NCBI RefSeq assembly: GCF_008831285.2
Contig: NC_045139.1
Span: 15,296,354 to 15,360,353 of the forward strand
Direction of reading: 5' to 3'
DNA length: 64,000 bases
DNA from: Nymphaea colorata
Taxonomy: Eukaryota; Streptophyta; Magnoliopsida; Nymphaeales; Nymphaeaceae
Part shown: piece after piece, positions 36,801-48,851 of the stretch
Layout: each line of letters starts with the position of its first letter
Position numbering within the stretch: the stretch's first letter is position 1
The notes under the pieces: generated by a model
What the model was told of the DNA's origin: nothing
What the model saw: only the letters and a program-made list of their open reading frames with translations
Database searches by the model: none
Position numbers and translations under genes: made by a program

Positions 36801-39800
36801 CAGGACCTTGATGGGTATCATTGATGAATACTTTGATGGATACTACTCTGAGGAAATGATTGAATCACAGGTTGTGCTAGCACATCTTCCCTCCTTTCTT
36901 GACTTGAATATGTCCTGTGGAATCTTATGGAAATAAATTTTGGTGCATGTATTATGTATGATTTGATAGGTTATATGGTCCATTTTGGAGTATGATTTGT
37001 ACTGGCATAAGCATATCCAACAATCCCATAATCATAATGGTTTGAGAATTTTATATTAATCTGATTTTGATGTTCTTCAGGTGGACCAACTTGTTCTTGA
37101 AGAGTTGGTGAGACAGAGATTCCCCAAACTAGGTTGGTATCTTTGTTTTTCCATTCATAATTCAGATCTCTCATTCTCATCAGCATATCATGATTGTGGT
37201 TGGCGCAGTTAATCATTTGGACTACTTGGGAGTCCAAGTTGCATGGGTTACGGGACCCTGGTTTCTCTCAATCTTTGTGAATATGCTGCCATGGGAAAGC
37301 GGTAAGGTGTTACAAATTGTTAGTACAGTATAATGTAGTATATATGATATTGCTCATATACATTTTCCAGTTATCTGCCAATCTTTCTGAACATTGTTTT
37401 TTATCCTTGGCTTCAGTGCTTCGTGTTTGGGATGTGCTTTTATTTGATGGAAACCGTGTCATGCTATTTCGGACAGCTCTTGCTCTTATGGAACTATACG
37501 GTATTGGGTAATTCATGGCTTGTCTTTTTTGTTGTACACTACAGTTAATATCTAATTCTGGAGTATTTACACACTGAGGTCAAGAATTTGGTTGTAGGCA
37601 AGGAGGCATACAAACTAAAAAAAAAAAGTACTGGGCTTTCAAATTTTTTGTACTTATATATAAGATCATTCAGTTTTGCAGAGGCATTTCTTGTTTATAC
37701 GAAAGGTTGTGCTTTAGGCTTTTAACAATGAAAACTTGCTGTTGATTTAACATTGTTCATTTGATTTGTAATTTGTAGGTCCGGCACTTGTCACAACAAA
37801 AGATGCAGGAGATGCAGTTACTTTGTTACAGTCTCTGGCTGGGTCAACTTTTGACAGCAGTCAGCTTGTTTTAACAGCTTGCATGGGCTATCAGGCTGTA
37901 ACTGAAGCAAAATTGCAAGAGCTACGGACAAAACATCGACCGGCAGTAATTGCTGCTATTGATGAGCGTAGTAAAGAGCTCCGTCTTTGGAGAGATTCTC
38001 AGGGTCTTGCTTCTAAACTTTATGGTTTCAATCAGGAACCTGGATCAGTGCTGCCCAAATCACAGTGCCTGGAGGGTTCAGATGAAATGCATGAAAATGG
38101 GACTTCATGCCTTTTGGAATGTGCATCAACAAATGTTGATGAGTTAATTTGTAGCCTAACTGGTGAAACAGATTCAAGTTCTGGGCCAGACCTTCAGGAA
38201 CAGGTATTCTGTTGGATGCTTTAACGATTTTGAGGCTGTGTCATCTTCTTTTGCTTATTGACTCGACTAGTTTTAACCTCTTCCAGATGTTCTACCTAGG
38301 AAAGAGTGACAGACATTAATTTTGTCTTCATCCCTTGTTTAATTCCATGAGTTCCAATGGAATTTTTCTTATTCTGAAATTTGGTGAACCGTAGTCACGA
38401 GTCCATCTTGGTACATAAGCAGTCAATCTGTGATCCTGTGCACATGCCAGGGTCTGTAATTTTTTAATAAGATCAGAATGCTAGGTTTCATCTCCTCAAC
38501 CTTTATGTTCTTTTAGAATCTGCTTGTTTGACTAGGTCTCTGACATCATGTTTGTCTTTCAAATACTATTTTCAATCAAATATTTCCTGCTGCACGTGGC
38601 TCAATTGTTATCTTTGCACCATCTGTGTTCTTGTTCTGTTTTCATGAAAAAACTTCTCTTCCATGACTTTCCTTTTTGGCTTGAGTTCTCCTTCGCTTTT
38701 GGCTAGAGAAGCTGATGAGACAGACAAATCTCATCCTAAGCAGTGTACCGTTAATCCAGTTATATGCAATGCATGTGATACAATAATGTTTGGTTGATGC
38801 TATCAGTATGACCTGCTTCCTAACAAATCTAAACATTAAATTTTAGGTGACGTGGTTGAAGGTTGAGCTCTGCAGATTACTGGAAGATAAGAGGGCTGCT
38901 GACCTAAGGTCCGTCAACCTTTTTCAATTTTTTGTTCCTATTCTTTTGGTGTGGGTATTTTTGTATGAAGATGATATGGTTATATAAATCGCTGCATTTA
39001 CAGATGTAAGATTCTAGTTAACTTTCTTTTGATCGAAAGACAAACAATCTAAGACATAGGCTAACATTTTTAACATGTTTTAGCATCTAACATTTTGGAA
39101 GAAAAAACTGAACAGGACACATCTAATTTATTCCAATTAAATGCAATTATTTAGCCCCCTCCCTTAGCTACCACATTTCACTTCACGCATATAAGATTTT
39201 TAAAAAATCTTGTTGTGCCTTCATCTGAGCCTATTCCTCCAAAGCCATCAGTTCCATACCTGAATATGATCCATTAATTTTGTGGTTTTAGCCTTGTGGT
39301 CTATGTCACATGGGTACGGGTACGGGTGCCGGTACTGGTACGGACCATTTTCAAAAAACTTGGGTATGAGGGTACGGCCGTACACACACATATATATATA
39401 TATATGTCAAAAAATGCAGAAAAATATATTTGCACATATCTATATAAAAAATTACAAACAAACAGAATAACATATCGTCGTATTCATAAATCATAATTCA
39501 AAATACATTCAAAATAGGTGAATCCTCTCATGAAACGATATATCACAGGCTCACAACAATAACTAGGGAAGACGCAGTTAACAGGGATCATGTAGTGCAA
39601 AATCATATACAATAAAAATGTATTGTTGGCAAATTTGTATTGTATAATACAATACAAATTTGCCAACATTAATATCTACAATTCTACATGCAGCACTCAT
39701 GCAGTACAACGACATGAGTGCAGCACTCGTTCACATGCCCTGCCGGCAAATCCAATCCACATTCAACAATATTCTAAGACAGTGAAGAATGAAAAGGCCT

Positions 39801-42800
39801 CATATTCTAAGACAGTGAAGAATGAAAAGAAGGCCTCTATTATCTGAATCTCTGGCTTACCAGGAAGAAAAGAAGATCAAGTTTATTATGAAAACACACA
39901 AACAAGCTGCAAATCACATTGACACATACAAATAAACACACAAAACACATGAGGAAGCGGCTGGGCTATAGATTTCACCAAAGGGGGGCGAGAAAACCCA
40001 TCGCCCGGAAAACAGAGAGAGAGAGATTTGAAACCCGCTGTCATCGCCGCTGTCGTCGCCGCTGCCGAAGCCGCAGTCGCCGCCGCTGCTTCACCGAAGA
40101 GAGACGAGAGGTAAAGAGTCGAGGGTCAAGGGTTTCGAGGGTTTCGTTTTACCTTTTTTTTAACGTTAAAATGAAATAAAATTTAAAAAATATGGACAAA
40201 ATTGGACCCGGTCAATGTTGACCGTGTCCAATTTTGGACGAATATGGTCCTCGGTACGTTGACCGTACCCGGTACGGTCAACGCGTACCGAGGCCGTACC
40301 CAGGCCCGTACCGGTACCGGTAGGTACGCCCCCTTTGGAGGTGTACCCATGTGACACAGCTTGTGGTCTCTTTCTGTTTTCATTTAGATAATGTCTTTAA
40401 GTTTCCCAGCATTAAATTTTACGCATTTGATTTCTCTTGATTTATGCATGTGGTAGGAATGATAGAACAACAATGATCCCCTCTATCTGAATCCTTCCCC
40501 ATCGACTAAACTGCTCTTGCAGTACCTCCCTTCAGCCATAACCCTCTTCTTTCCTTCACATGTTAATTGACACACACTTAACTTCCAGTAGCCCCTCTAC
40601 CTTTCCATGTATTCACGGATAATCAGCTTTCACATGCCTCTTGCTGCAGCAGCATATAGGCACCTTTCTGGAAAGTAGTGGTTGTGGTGGTCCTGTGACT
40701 ATTTTCACCTGCAAAATAGACTATGCACTTGTGGTCTGCTTAGTCCCTGCACTCAGGTCCTTTTTATCTTTACCTTGGCATGACTCTATGATGTAATTTG
40801 CTAAAAGGGCTGGATAACATGACTTTCTTGGGTGATCTGAATAAGATGTTTACCCGTTGTTTTATATGGTTGCTTCAATTTAGCCAGTTATTGTAACAAC
40901 CCAACCCACTCCTGAGCTCGGACCCCTGGTCTGGCGGATCCCAACCCGCCCCTTAGCAGTTTCGGCTCCAACCCTGAAAAGGCTAGGAACCAGGACAATC
41001 TTTTCATACAGGACTAAACATTTGGGGCATTACAATCCACCCCCCTTAAGGCACACGTGTCCCCGCGTGTAGGACCCTAGGTCCGAATGTTGAACCGGCT
41101 CTGATACTACTTATTACAACCCGACCTACTCTCGGACTCGGGCCCCTGGTTCGACGGATCCCAACCCGCCCCCTAGCAGTCCTGGTTCCTAGCCTTTTTA
41201 GGATTGGAACCGAAACTGCTAGGGGGCGGGTTGGGATCCGTCGAACCAGGAGACCGAGTCCGGGAGTGGGTCGGGTTGTTATAGTTATACCATCATCTGC
41301 TGACCTGGGTTGAACAGTTCAGGCTAAAAGCTTAGTTGGATTGTACTGGTGTGCATGCAGGTCAATACCATCAGCATATTAGCTGTGATTTCTGTGAACC
41401 ATTAAGCAGTCTCTGGGTGCTAGTATATTAACTTGGCTGCCATGTCATCTTTTAACAAACATAACTGTTAGAGCTGTATGCCATATATAATAGTTTACAA
41501 CAACAGCAAGTGCCTTTTTTACTTTTTAAAACTCTCTTTCAATCCCTTTATATGTCATAATTTCAAAATGTAATTTGTTTTCTCTTGTATGTGTATCATT
41601 GCTATAAGCTGTTTTTGGAAAAAGCAGTTGCAACTTACAGTCTCTTCTTGTCATATTTTCATACGCAAATTAGGTTTTTTTTCTAACGGGACTAGTTCTT
41701 GTTTGCCAGAGCTGAAGAGTTGGAGACAGCACTAATGGAAATGGTCAAGCAGGACAATAGACGGCTTTTGAGTGCAAAGGTGGGTCTACCATCCATCAGG
41801 CTGATGCATAAGGAGAGTTTTTTCCAATTGTGCTGCTATTGAGATTGCCTTTTCAGCTTTTCCTATTCACAGAAATGAGACTGCAAAATAATTTCATATG
41901 TTTTTTATACTGCTTGAAGAATATCATGAGATTTTCATGTCTTCTGACTAGTAAAGAAAAAATTTTTGATAGCAAATTATTTGGTCTCCACAATGTCACA
42001 ATACTTCAGAAAAAAGACCCTAGTGGTGACTGTAATTTGTAGTGGACCAATTTGTTAAGATGTCAATACTCTGATGGTGCAAAGCTCTATGTAGCTGCAC
42101 GAAATGGCATAGGAGCCTTACAGGAACGACCAATCCTCTACTGGGCAGAACATGTATGACCTGCACGCTATACTATTGCTGCTACTGCTTAAACTCATCA
42201 AGGATAGTGGTATTAACTCCTGTAAACCGCATTCTCTTTGCTTTGTGATCTGAGCTACAAGTGGTAATCTCACAGCTGGCATCATCTCTTGCATTTAAGT
42301 AGGGGAAAGTAATTTTTGTGAGACAATCCTTCTCTCAAACAACCTTCCTAATATCTGTGGATGGACTATGTGTTGAAGAATATCTTATGTTTCCATGTGT
42401 AAATGGATAACTCTCTGTTCAGACTTTTGCCCATTTCCACAATTTATTTTTCCAAAACAGAAAAGTTTATTGTCCATCTGGTTGGTATTGCATTTGATTT
42501 GGATTTCCAATAGTACCTGGATTGCTTAAAGTGGTTTTCATAAATTCTTTAAGGTTGTATGTTATCATTCAGATGAGCTGACACTTATAATTTATTGTAT
42601 AGGTAGAACAATTGGAAGGGGAGGTTAAACAACTTAGACAATCTCTTGCAGATAAACAGGAACAAGAACATGTGATGCTGCAGGTATTTTTTTTGGCCCC
42701 ATCTTCCTCTGAATTATCTAAGCCAGGACAGCAGCTATGATGTCAAACCTGTGACTAGTTGGTCTGACTAGTCACCTTGGCCTAACTGGACCGGTTGCTG

Positions 42801-43179
42801 GCTTGGTGACTAAACCTTGACATTCAAGTGCCCAAGGACTAATTTTCGTTGATTAGTCGCCTGAAATTGAATAGGGCTGCTAGACAATACCTAGTCATTG
42901 ACTGATGGGGGAATTTTTGGTGCCCACTGTAGAAAGTTGTTTTTATCTCATGTTTTTGCTGTTTTTTTTTTCAATTGTATATTTTGCATTTTTCTCTTTT
43001 GAAATGTTTTATGTGTGTGTGTGTGTGTGTGAAAGAAATGAATTATGCCTTCTCTTTTATGTGCTTCTTATGCATACCCTTTTAAACCATCTACCGCCTA
43101 TCTGGCAATAATGGGCTGCAGGCCTAACCGTTTAAGCAGAGGCATAAGCATGGTGGGCACACAAAGTGGAAAGCACAAT

Positions 43180-43219
<40 letters not shown>

Positions 43220-45938
43220 GTCACATGGGTGTAGGTACGATACGGATATGGGTACAGGGGTACGGATACAGACACTTTTCAAATTTTTTGGATATGCGGA
43301 TACGGAAAATTTTATATTCTCAAAAATGATAAAATGAAAAAAAAACATTAAATTAATAATTCTGGTAAAGAACGTGTCTTCTTCTACTGTTTTTTGTAAG
43401 AGGAGAACTAATACAACAGGAAAAATCATATAAATACAGGAAAAATCATACAAAACGACTTCATTTTTTTGGTTCTGATCGGGTCTGGCCCAGACCCAAT
43501 CCAAAACATATCCACCCCGTATCCCGTATCCATATTCCTGTGTCGGCGTATCGACACGGGTACGTGGGCTAAACCCGCATATCCGTTTGTCGTAGTATAT
43601 ATTCCTGCTTATTTTTATTTGACTATTGATTTTATATGCGACTCTTAAGGAATCATAGGTACTCATGTCTCAATTTCTCAGTGTGATGCTATATGCAATT
43701 TGATGAATTATGTGGTTGATGTAATTCATAACAATATTTTATGTCTTCTGTTAAAATTTAGATGTTGTGCCTATGTGCCTCATTATTTTTATTTTAGTCT
43801 ACGGACATGGACCGACTAGTCCCCATTAGTGCTTTTAGGGTCTAAGCTAATGATTTTGACAACTGACTTGTTTTTTGGTACTTCTTGCACTAAAAAAATG
43901 ACTTCTTGTACTAGAGAAAATGAACTGTTAATGCTATTTATTAAGATTTGAAACCTGATGGGTGATGTTTTTTCAGGTGCTGATGCGGGTAGAGCAAGAA
44001 CAGAAAGTAACAGAGGATGCTAGAAGATTTGCTGAGCAAGATGCCGCTGCTCAGAGATATGCGGCTGATGTCCTTCAGGTTCTTTTATGTCCACGTTCTT
44101 TTTTTGAATGGTCCACTGGCTAACGTCGTTGGCAACTGTGCTTTGGTTCTTGTATATCATGTTTCAGTTCTTCAGGTTGAGTGACTTCATACTTTAGACT
44201 TAATGTTCAGAATAGCATTGATTGGCCATTTAGCATGTTTGTCAATTGTTATTATTTTTATTTTTTTTTTTCTGTTATAGGTTTTTTTATGGAACCCCAA
44301 ATTTTGAGTTGTTTGTTTGCATGTTTGGTTTCTACATTTGTTGAGTCTGTATGGAGTGACATTTTCATGTCAGATGGAAAATGCCATTTTGCTGTTCTGT
44401 TGTACTTGTCATGGGAGGATGTGGGCTTGATAAGTCTCTAAAATTTTCTACTTGATGCTCTGTCTAGGGAGTAGAGGAATGATAAATAGGCAATATAGTT
44501 TGACATTTCAGGCTTCATTTTTATGAACCAGGAATATCGTTTTGCCATTTTGTTCTATTATGCTCTTTTATCCATACATATCTTTGACTTATATGTTTTG
44601 CATGCAGGAAAAATATGAAGCGGCAATCGCTTCCCTTGCAGAAATGGAGAAAAGGGCAGTCATGGCAGAGACCACATTAGAAGCTACATTACAATATCAA
44701 TCTGGTCAGGTTAAAGCAGCACAACCATCAACTCCATCTCCAAGGTACTGATCTCCATTGTATTCAAGGAATATTGAGGCAGACGGATCAGATATGCTAT
44801 ATTTCTTTTCCATGTTATGGCATATGCTGTTCATTTGTTGTCCTTGTCTCAGATTTGATATGACCCTTCAAAAGCAAAAAAAGGTTTTCATTTCTATCAA
44901 TGTTTGTTAGCACAACTACGTTGTGTCTATTTGATTTTCATGTATATACTTTTATCCACATTGGCGAGCACCATACAGGGGCACATATGTTTAAGTGGTT
45001 AGCTGTGTGTGGGGATGTAAATTGTTTAGACCCCCCAAGCTATACCAAGTCTAATCAGGTTTGGACTTGGATGTGGTTTTCTGAAACCGATTCAGGCCAG
45101 CTTAAGATCTCAAAATTTACATGTAAATAGTCAGATTCATGCATATTTTGATGCAAAACTGTATGGAATCCAAGTAATTAGTTCTTCATGGAGCTGACTA
45201 AAAGGACATGTTTTAGGCAATCAGCTAGACCTAAAAATTTGTTTCCCTACTTGCAGGGCCTCACCTGTTGAAAGGGTTAATCACGAGCCTAACCAAGAGC
45301 TACCGACAAGAAAGCCGGGTCTGCTCTCTAGGCCTTTCGGACTTGGTTGGCGTGAGAGGAATAAGGTCAGGATAAGGGCATTCATCGTTTTGCACCTTCT
45401 TGTGTGTCTTTTCAACTCTTAACAAGAGTCCACTTTTCATCTCCCAATGGTGGATTACTTTTGGCGGAGAATGTTTTAAATTTCAATTCTACCAGTGGAG
45501 AGTGCAGTAGTCCACAATTGCCATTCACTTGCCGATCTGTAAACCTAGTTTTGTCGTTAGGTTAGCTAGTTGATTTCATGGTAGCAAACCTTTTCTGGGT
45601 ATGGATCAATTTCAGTATCTTTGGTTGCTGGCCCAACACTATGTCTTGCATTACTTTGGTGTGTGGATGGTTTTGAATTATTAAGGACTATACATTGCAT
45701 GTTCAGACTTCAAGAGCAGTTGGGTTGCTGATGGGCGCCACCTAACTTTGTGATCTGAATGCTGAGTAGCCTTTTGTCATTTTCCTGATAAGCACTCCTG
45801 GTGTGCTAATGTGATCATTTTTTTTAAATGTTCCTACAGGGGAAGATGAACAATAATGATGAAGGCAGTGATGACAAGCCCATCGTTGTAGAGGATGACC
45901 CAAAGTCACCTGTCCAGAAAGATATAAATGGACATTAA
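33810..45938 (+). CDS. TBC-domain RabGAP with C-terminal coiled coil
   Basis: This is a GTPase-activating protein for Rab GTPases in membrane traffic. The eighteen exons are 33810-33856, 35065-35134, 35235-35831, 35958-36143, 36269-36382, 36599-36657, 36804-36870, 37081-37132, 37209-37301, 37417-37500, 37779-38203, 38847-38908, 41710-41779, 42603-42683, 43977-44078, 44608-44744, 45257-45365 and 45840-45938. All are GT-AG and in phase, giving 817 aa, typical of Arabidopsis At3g55020/At2g39280 proteins. The N-terminus (MKGKNALPLVTFEYKRDAYG) matches that group. The TBC domain runs from about residue 225 to 456: HGGVPMALRGELWQAF, arginine finger in EKDLPRTFPGHP (R304), glutamine finger in GYCQ (Q338), then WVTGPWFLSIF and RVWDVLLFDG. 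Both catalytic fingers are present. Residues ~600-750 are a heptad-rich coiled coil (AEELETALMEMVKQDNRRLL and onward). Intron 12 (2.8 kb) and intron 14 hold transposons. Confidence 0.96.
33864..33894. repeat. (CT)n microsatellite just inside RabGAP intron 1
   Basis: CT dinucleotides begin 8 bases after the exon 1 donor. Confidence 0.95.
39303..40359. mobile_element. Non-autonomous Mutator-like element, copy 2 (in RabGAP intron 12)
   Basis: The left end ATGTCACATGGGTACGGG and the right end reversed CTGTGTCACATGGGTACACC form the inverted repeat. A perfect direct repeat CTTGTGGTCT (39293-39302 and 40360-40369) marks the insertion, so the duplication is 9-10 bp. The element is 1057 bp and contains the same TACGGG/TACCGG subterminal arrays and GC-rich inner block (about 39985-40110, rich in CGCCGC) as the copy in PGP1, in opposite orientation. 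There is no transposase frame. Confidence 0.85.
40892..41282. mobile_element. Foldback element with ~105-base inverted arms
   Basis: The left arm (40892-40997) starts TTGTAACAACCCAACCCACT. The right arm, reversed from 41282, starts ATAACAACCCGACCCACTCC; the two match for roughly 105 bases, down to AAAAGGCTAGGAACCAGGAC. A second inverted pair lies inside (about 41113-41185 against 41211-41282), so the right half is itself a hairpin. AGTTAT flanks both sides (40886-40891 and 41283-41288), a possible short target duplication. The inner segment includes GGCTCTGATACTACTTATTA, a type of word common in plant repeats. Non-coding. Confidence 0.8.
43182..43216. repeat. (TA)n microsatellite in RabGAP intron 14
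   Basis: About 17 TA units, directly abutting the left end of a transposon-like element. Confidence 0.95.
43215..43595. mobile_element. Diverged relative of the TGTCACATGGG element family
   Basis: The left end reads TATGTCACATGGGTGTAGG followed by ATACGGATATGGGTAC-type words. The right half has the inverse composition (CCGTATCCCGTATCCATATT, then ACGGGTACGTGGG). The right terminus is diverged, so the boundary is approximate, and no clean target duplication is visible. The element is short (about 380 bp) and non-coding. Confidence 0.5.
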
Positions 45939-47869
45939 GTAACAGAGATGCATTGTCACCTCAGAGATACAGGATGGCATAATTAGTCAAGCGAAAGAAC
46001 AAGTTCTAATGCAGCCACAGCAAAAGCTACGAAATTTTCTTGTTCATCTTCTCTGGTTTATGAGAAAATGTGTCTGAATGCAGCTGTTATCTAATACTCG
46101 TCCTTGCAGAGCCCTTCCTGCCCCTCTATCATTTGTTACATAGGTAATTGCTGAATTTTAGATACAGATGCCAAACTTCTCTAGCCAGACCTAATCATAT
46201 GCCGTTCTCTCCTTGAGATTTTAGCCTATTCTTTCAAACGAATGTAAGGTTCATATTAGACCTGCATTTTAAGCATATTCCTCCCAATTTCTGGGATCAT
46301 GAAAAGCGTGTATAAAAATGTTAGTAAATATTCTTTTTAAATGAGCAATGAAAATTCATTATGTACAGTTTTTCGATCATTATTACTTCCAAATGTTCTG
46401 CTGGTTAGTTGCGTGAATTCTCTTTCCCTCTCTCTCTCTCTCTCTATATATATATATCAAATGTTATAGTGCAAATTTACTCCTAATGCCTTTGTTGTGT
46501 GTTTTGCGCCCATATAGCTGCATCAACGTGAGCTGCCTATTTGATGACATAGAATGTGAAGGCAAAGGTATGCTTTTTTGATTCATAGATTTAGCTGTAT
46601 AATAAGCATTTAAAAACACGATAGTATATAAAAATTTCCTCCGTACATGGAGACGCATGAATATTTTGCTCCGTGGTTTTCGAAGTGGTGAACACATTCA
46701 TGTGGTTTAATTGGCAAAATATATACTCATATGAAACTATCTAGTCAGGGTTCGTTGCACTTGTTAGTACAACAGCTCCCGTAACAATCACACACACAAA
46801 CAGGGAAATTATGCCAAGGACTATCCAGGCCATCGCCCTGCTGAAAATCATATACGAGTTTTTTTGGCGCGGAGTTGTCACAATGGTCTCAACATTTGAA
46901 ACGTCGGAATTGCCGTAAAAGCACGTTTTGTGCATTAAATCATGAGTTAGACAGATGAGTGGCCGGTGGGTATTTGTGATACTAGTGTCACCGAAAACGT
47001 CATCGAATTGGCATAAAACTGAAAGAAACTATATAACGAAGTTCAAGGCCATTGGAGAAGCCGAAACTCTTCAAGTCTTGTAATCTACGAAAATTTCTGA
47101 TAGTAGATTTTCAAGCTCTTCTGGGTGCTACTGACATGGTGAATTTGAACAACACAGAAGCCGACTTTTATAAAGCGTTTATGAAGGAAAATTTTAAAAA
47201 GCAAAGGTCGGGTTACTGGGAAAGAGGCAAAGAGCCCCTCCTTTTCACCACCACTTTCGTCCGTGTGCGTACAGCAAAATATGGTGGCTTGATGATACTA
47301 GCGCGCTGTCAACGGGTGCCACCCATAGAACGCGGACTGCCTAGTGTCTCAAAAAAGTTGGCGTTTACATGGACCGAGCTCAATCAAGGTGCTCTGGCTG
47401 CAATGTGTTCATGAGCTTCGAATAAAGAACTTGGAAAAAAACTTGTTTTTTTCACGTCAAAAAATCTTTCTAGATTTTAAATTAGAAGTGATATGGGCAC
47501 CTAAACCCTGTTTCAAATCCTCAGCACTAGAACAGCTGGTATACCCCGACCTGGACCAATCCGTCATGACCAGACCCGAGTTTAGCTGGTATCAAGCTTC
47601 GTTCAGCTATGTGGCCCGGCTTGCGCTCCATTCAAGCCCACCACCATGTTTTTTGCTCCCCATTAGGTTCGGTCAAGCCATGCAAAGCCTGAATACAGCC
47701 CCTGTTGGAACCACGTGTGGGCATGTGCCCACACAGTCCACAAATGGCAGTTAGTTTCATATTAGTGGTTTCCAATAATTAATTTGTTCATATACTTTAT
47801 GACCCTTAATTATTTGTTTCGAACCCCTTGATCATTTTATAATGTTTAAGGCTTTGAGTGCTCCTTGGC

Positions 47870-47900
<31 letters not shown>

Positions 47901-48851
47901 AGTTCCAACGGCACGTTCCACCAACGCCTGGTCCAACTTGGACCTTTGGTAGTGTCTCTTGAAAGTGATTTCTTCATTTCCAAAACAAATAACTAAATAA
48001 ACAAAAGTTATGTAAACGCAACAAATTAACAATGAGTTGCAGTTCTGGCGTTCTATAACATACCGCCAATACAATTTTCGGTTTATTATATTGAAACATA
48101 TAAATATTAGATAAAGACAACTAGAAAAAGAAACAAAAAAACTTACCGAAATTTGAATGGACCTCGCTAAGTTGTAGTCAATAGGATAACGCCAATATGC
48201 AATGATAGTGACCCCGTTGCTTATAAACGCCATCACTTCCTAAACTATATAGCACCAAAAACAATGAAAAGTTATTACAAAGTGAAAGCACTAAAGCGAC
48301 ATTTTAGTGACACAGCCAAAGTAAAAAGTGAGACAGCTGAGAAATTAAAAATGGTTAAATATTCCTCGACGCACTTCTCATTTGTAATATGCTGACAAAT
48401 GACAAGCTTAGGTTCGGCGCACCGAGTCAGGACGGTGACGGGTAGGCGGCTGGCCATTGGCCATTGAAATGAGCGTGAATCCTCTTATACCAATGGGAGC
48501 TCCACTCCACACCAGACGTCAATATAACTCTTAACACCAATGTAACTCTAAACCTTGAAACCAGAGAAAGGAAGCTTCTGCTCTCTGTCAGGCACAGTCA
48601 GGCAGCCCTTCCCTCTGCTCTCATTCAAAACTCCCGCTTACGTCGGGAGGATGTGCATAAAGCAGCATGAGAACTAATTTCAGTTCTATAAGGACAAAAT
48701 TTAAAATAGGTGTCAAGGTCAACACGTTGCCAAGATGGAATTGTGGCAAATTCTATTTCTAGAAAAGACACTGCACTAAAGAAGAATACAGATGACACCA
48801 TTGACGTACAATATGCGAGAGAGTTTCATGCACCCTACAGCCCTTACCTTG
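45939..48851. other. Intergenic region between RabGAP and kinase genes
   Basis: The first ~400 bases are the likely RabGAP 3' UTR. A (TC)n/(TA)n tract lies near 46427-46457. A 28-base poly-A run (47870-47897) may be the tail of an old retroposon. 47050-47760 has open plus-strand frames without recognisable domains. One small frame with a membrane segment is listed separately. Confidence 0.5.
46741..46935 (-). CDS. Possible small single-pass membrane protein
   Basis: A 64-codon frame that I do not recognise. Its N-terminal half is polar and its C-terminal half is one strong hydrophobic stretch (AWIVLGIISLFVCVIVTGAV) ending VLTSATNPD. It could be the last exon of a gene, a small protein, or chance. 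No splice acceptor or neighbouring exon was identified that would settle it. Confidence 0.22.
   Translation of the reverse strand: MHKTCFYGNSDVSNVETIVTTPRQKNSYMIFSRAMAWIVLGIISLFVCVIVTGAVVLTSATNPD

Noticed and set aside
47832..48236. 134-codon minus-strand frame with a poly-Phe tract
   Set aside because: The Phe run is the translation of the 28-base poly-A tract, and the rest has no coding character.
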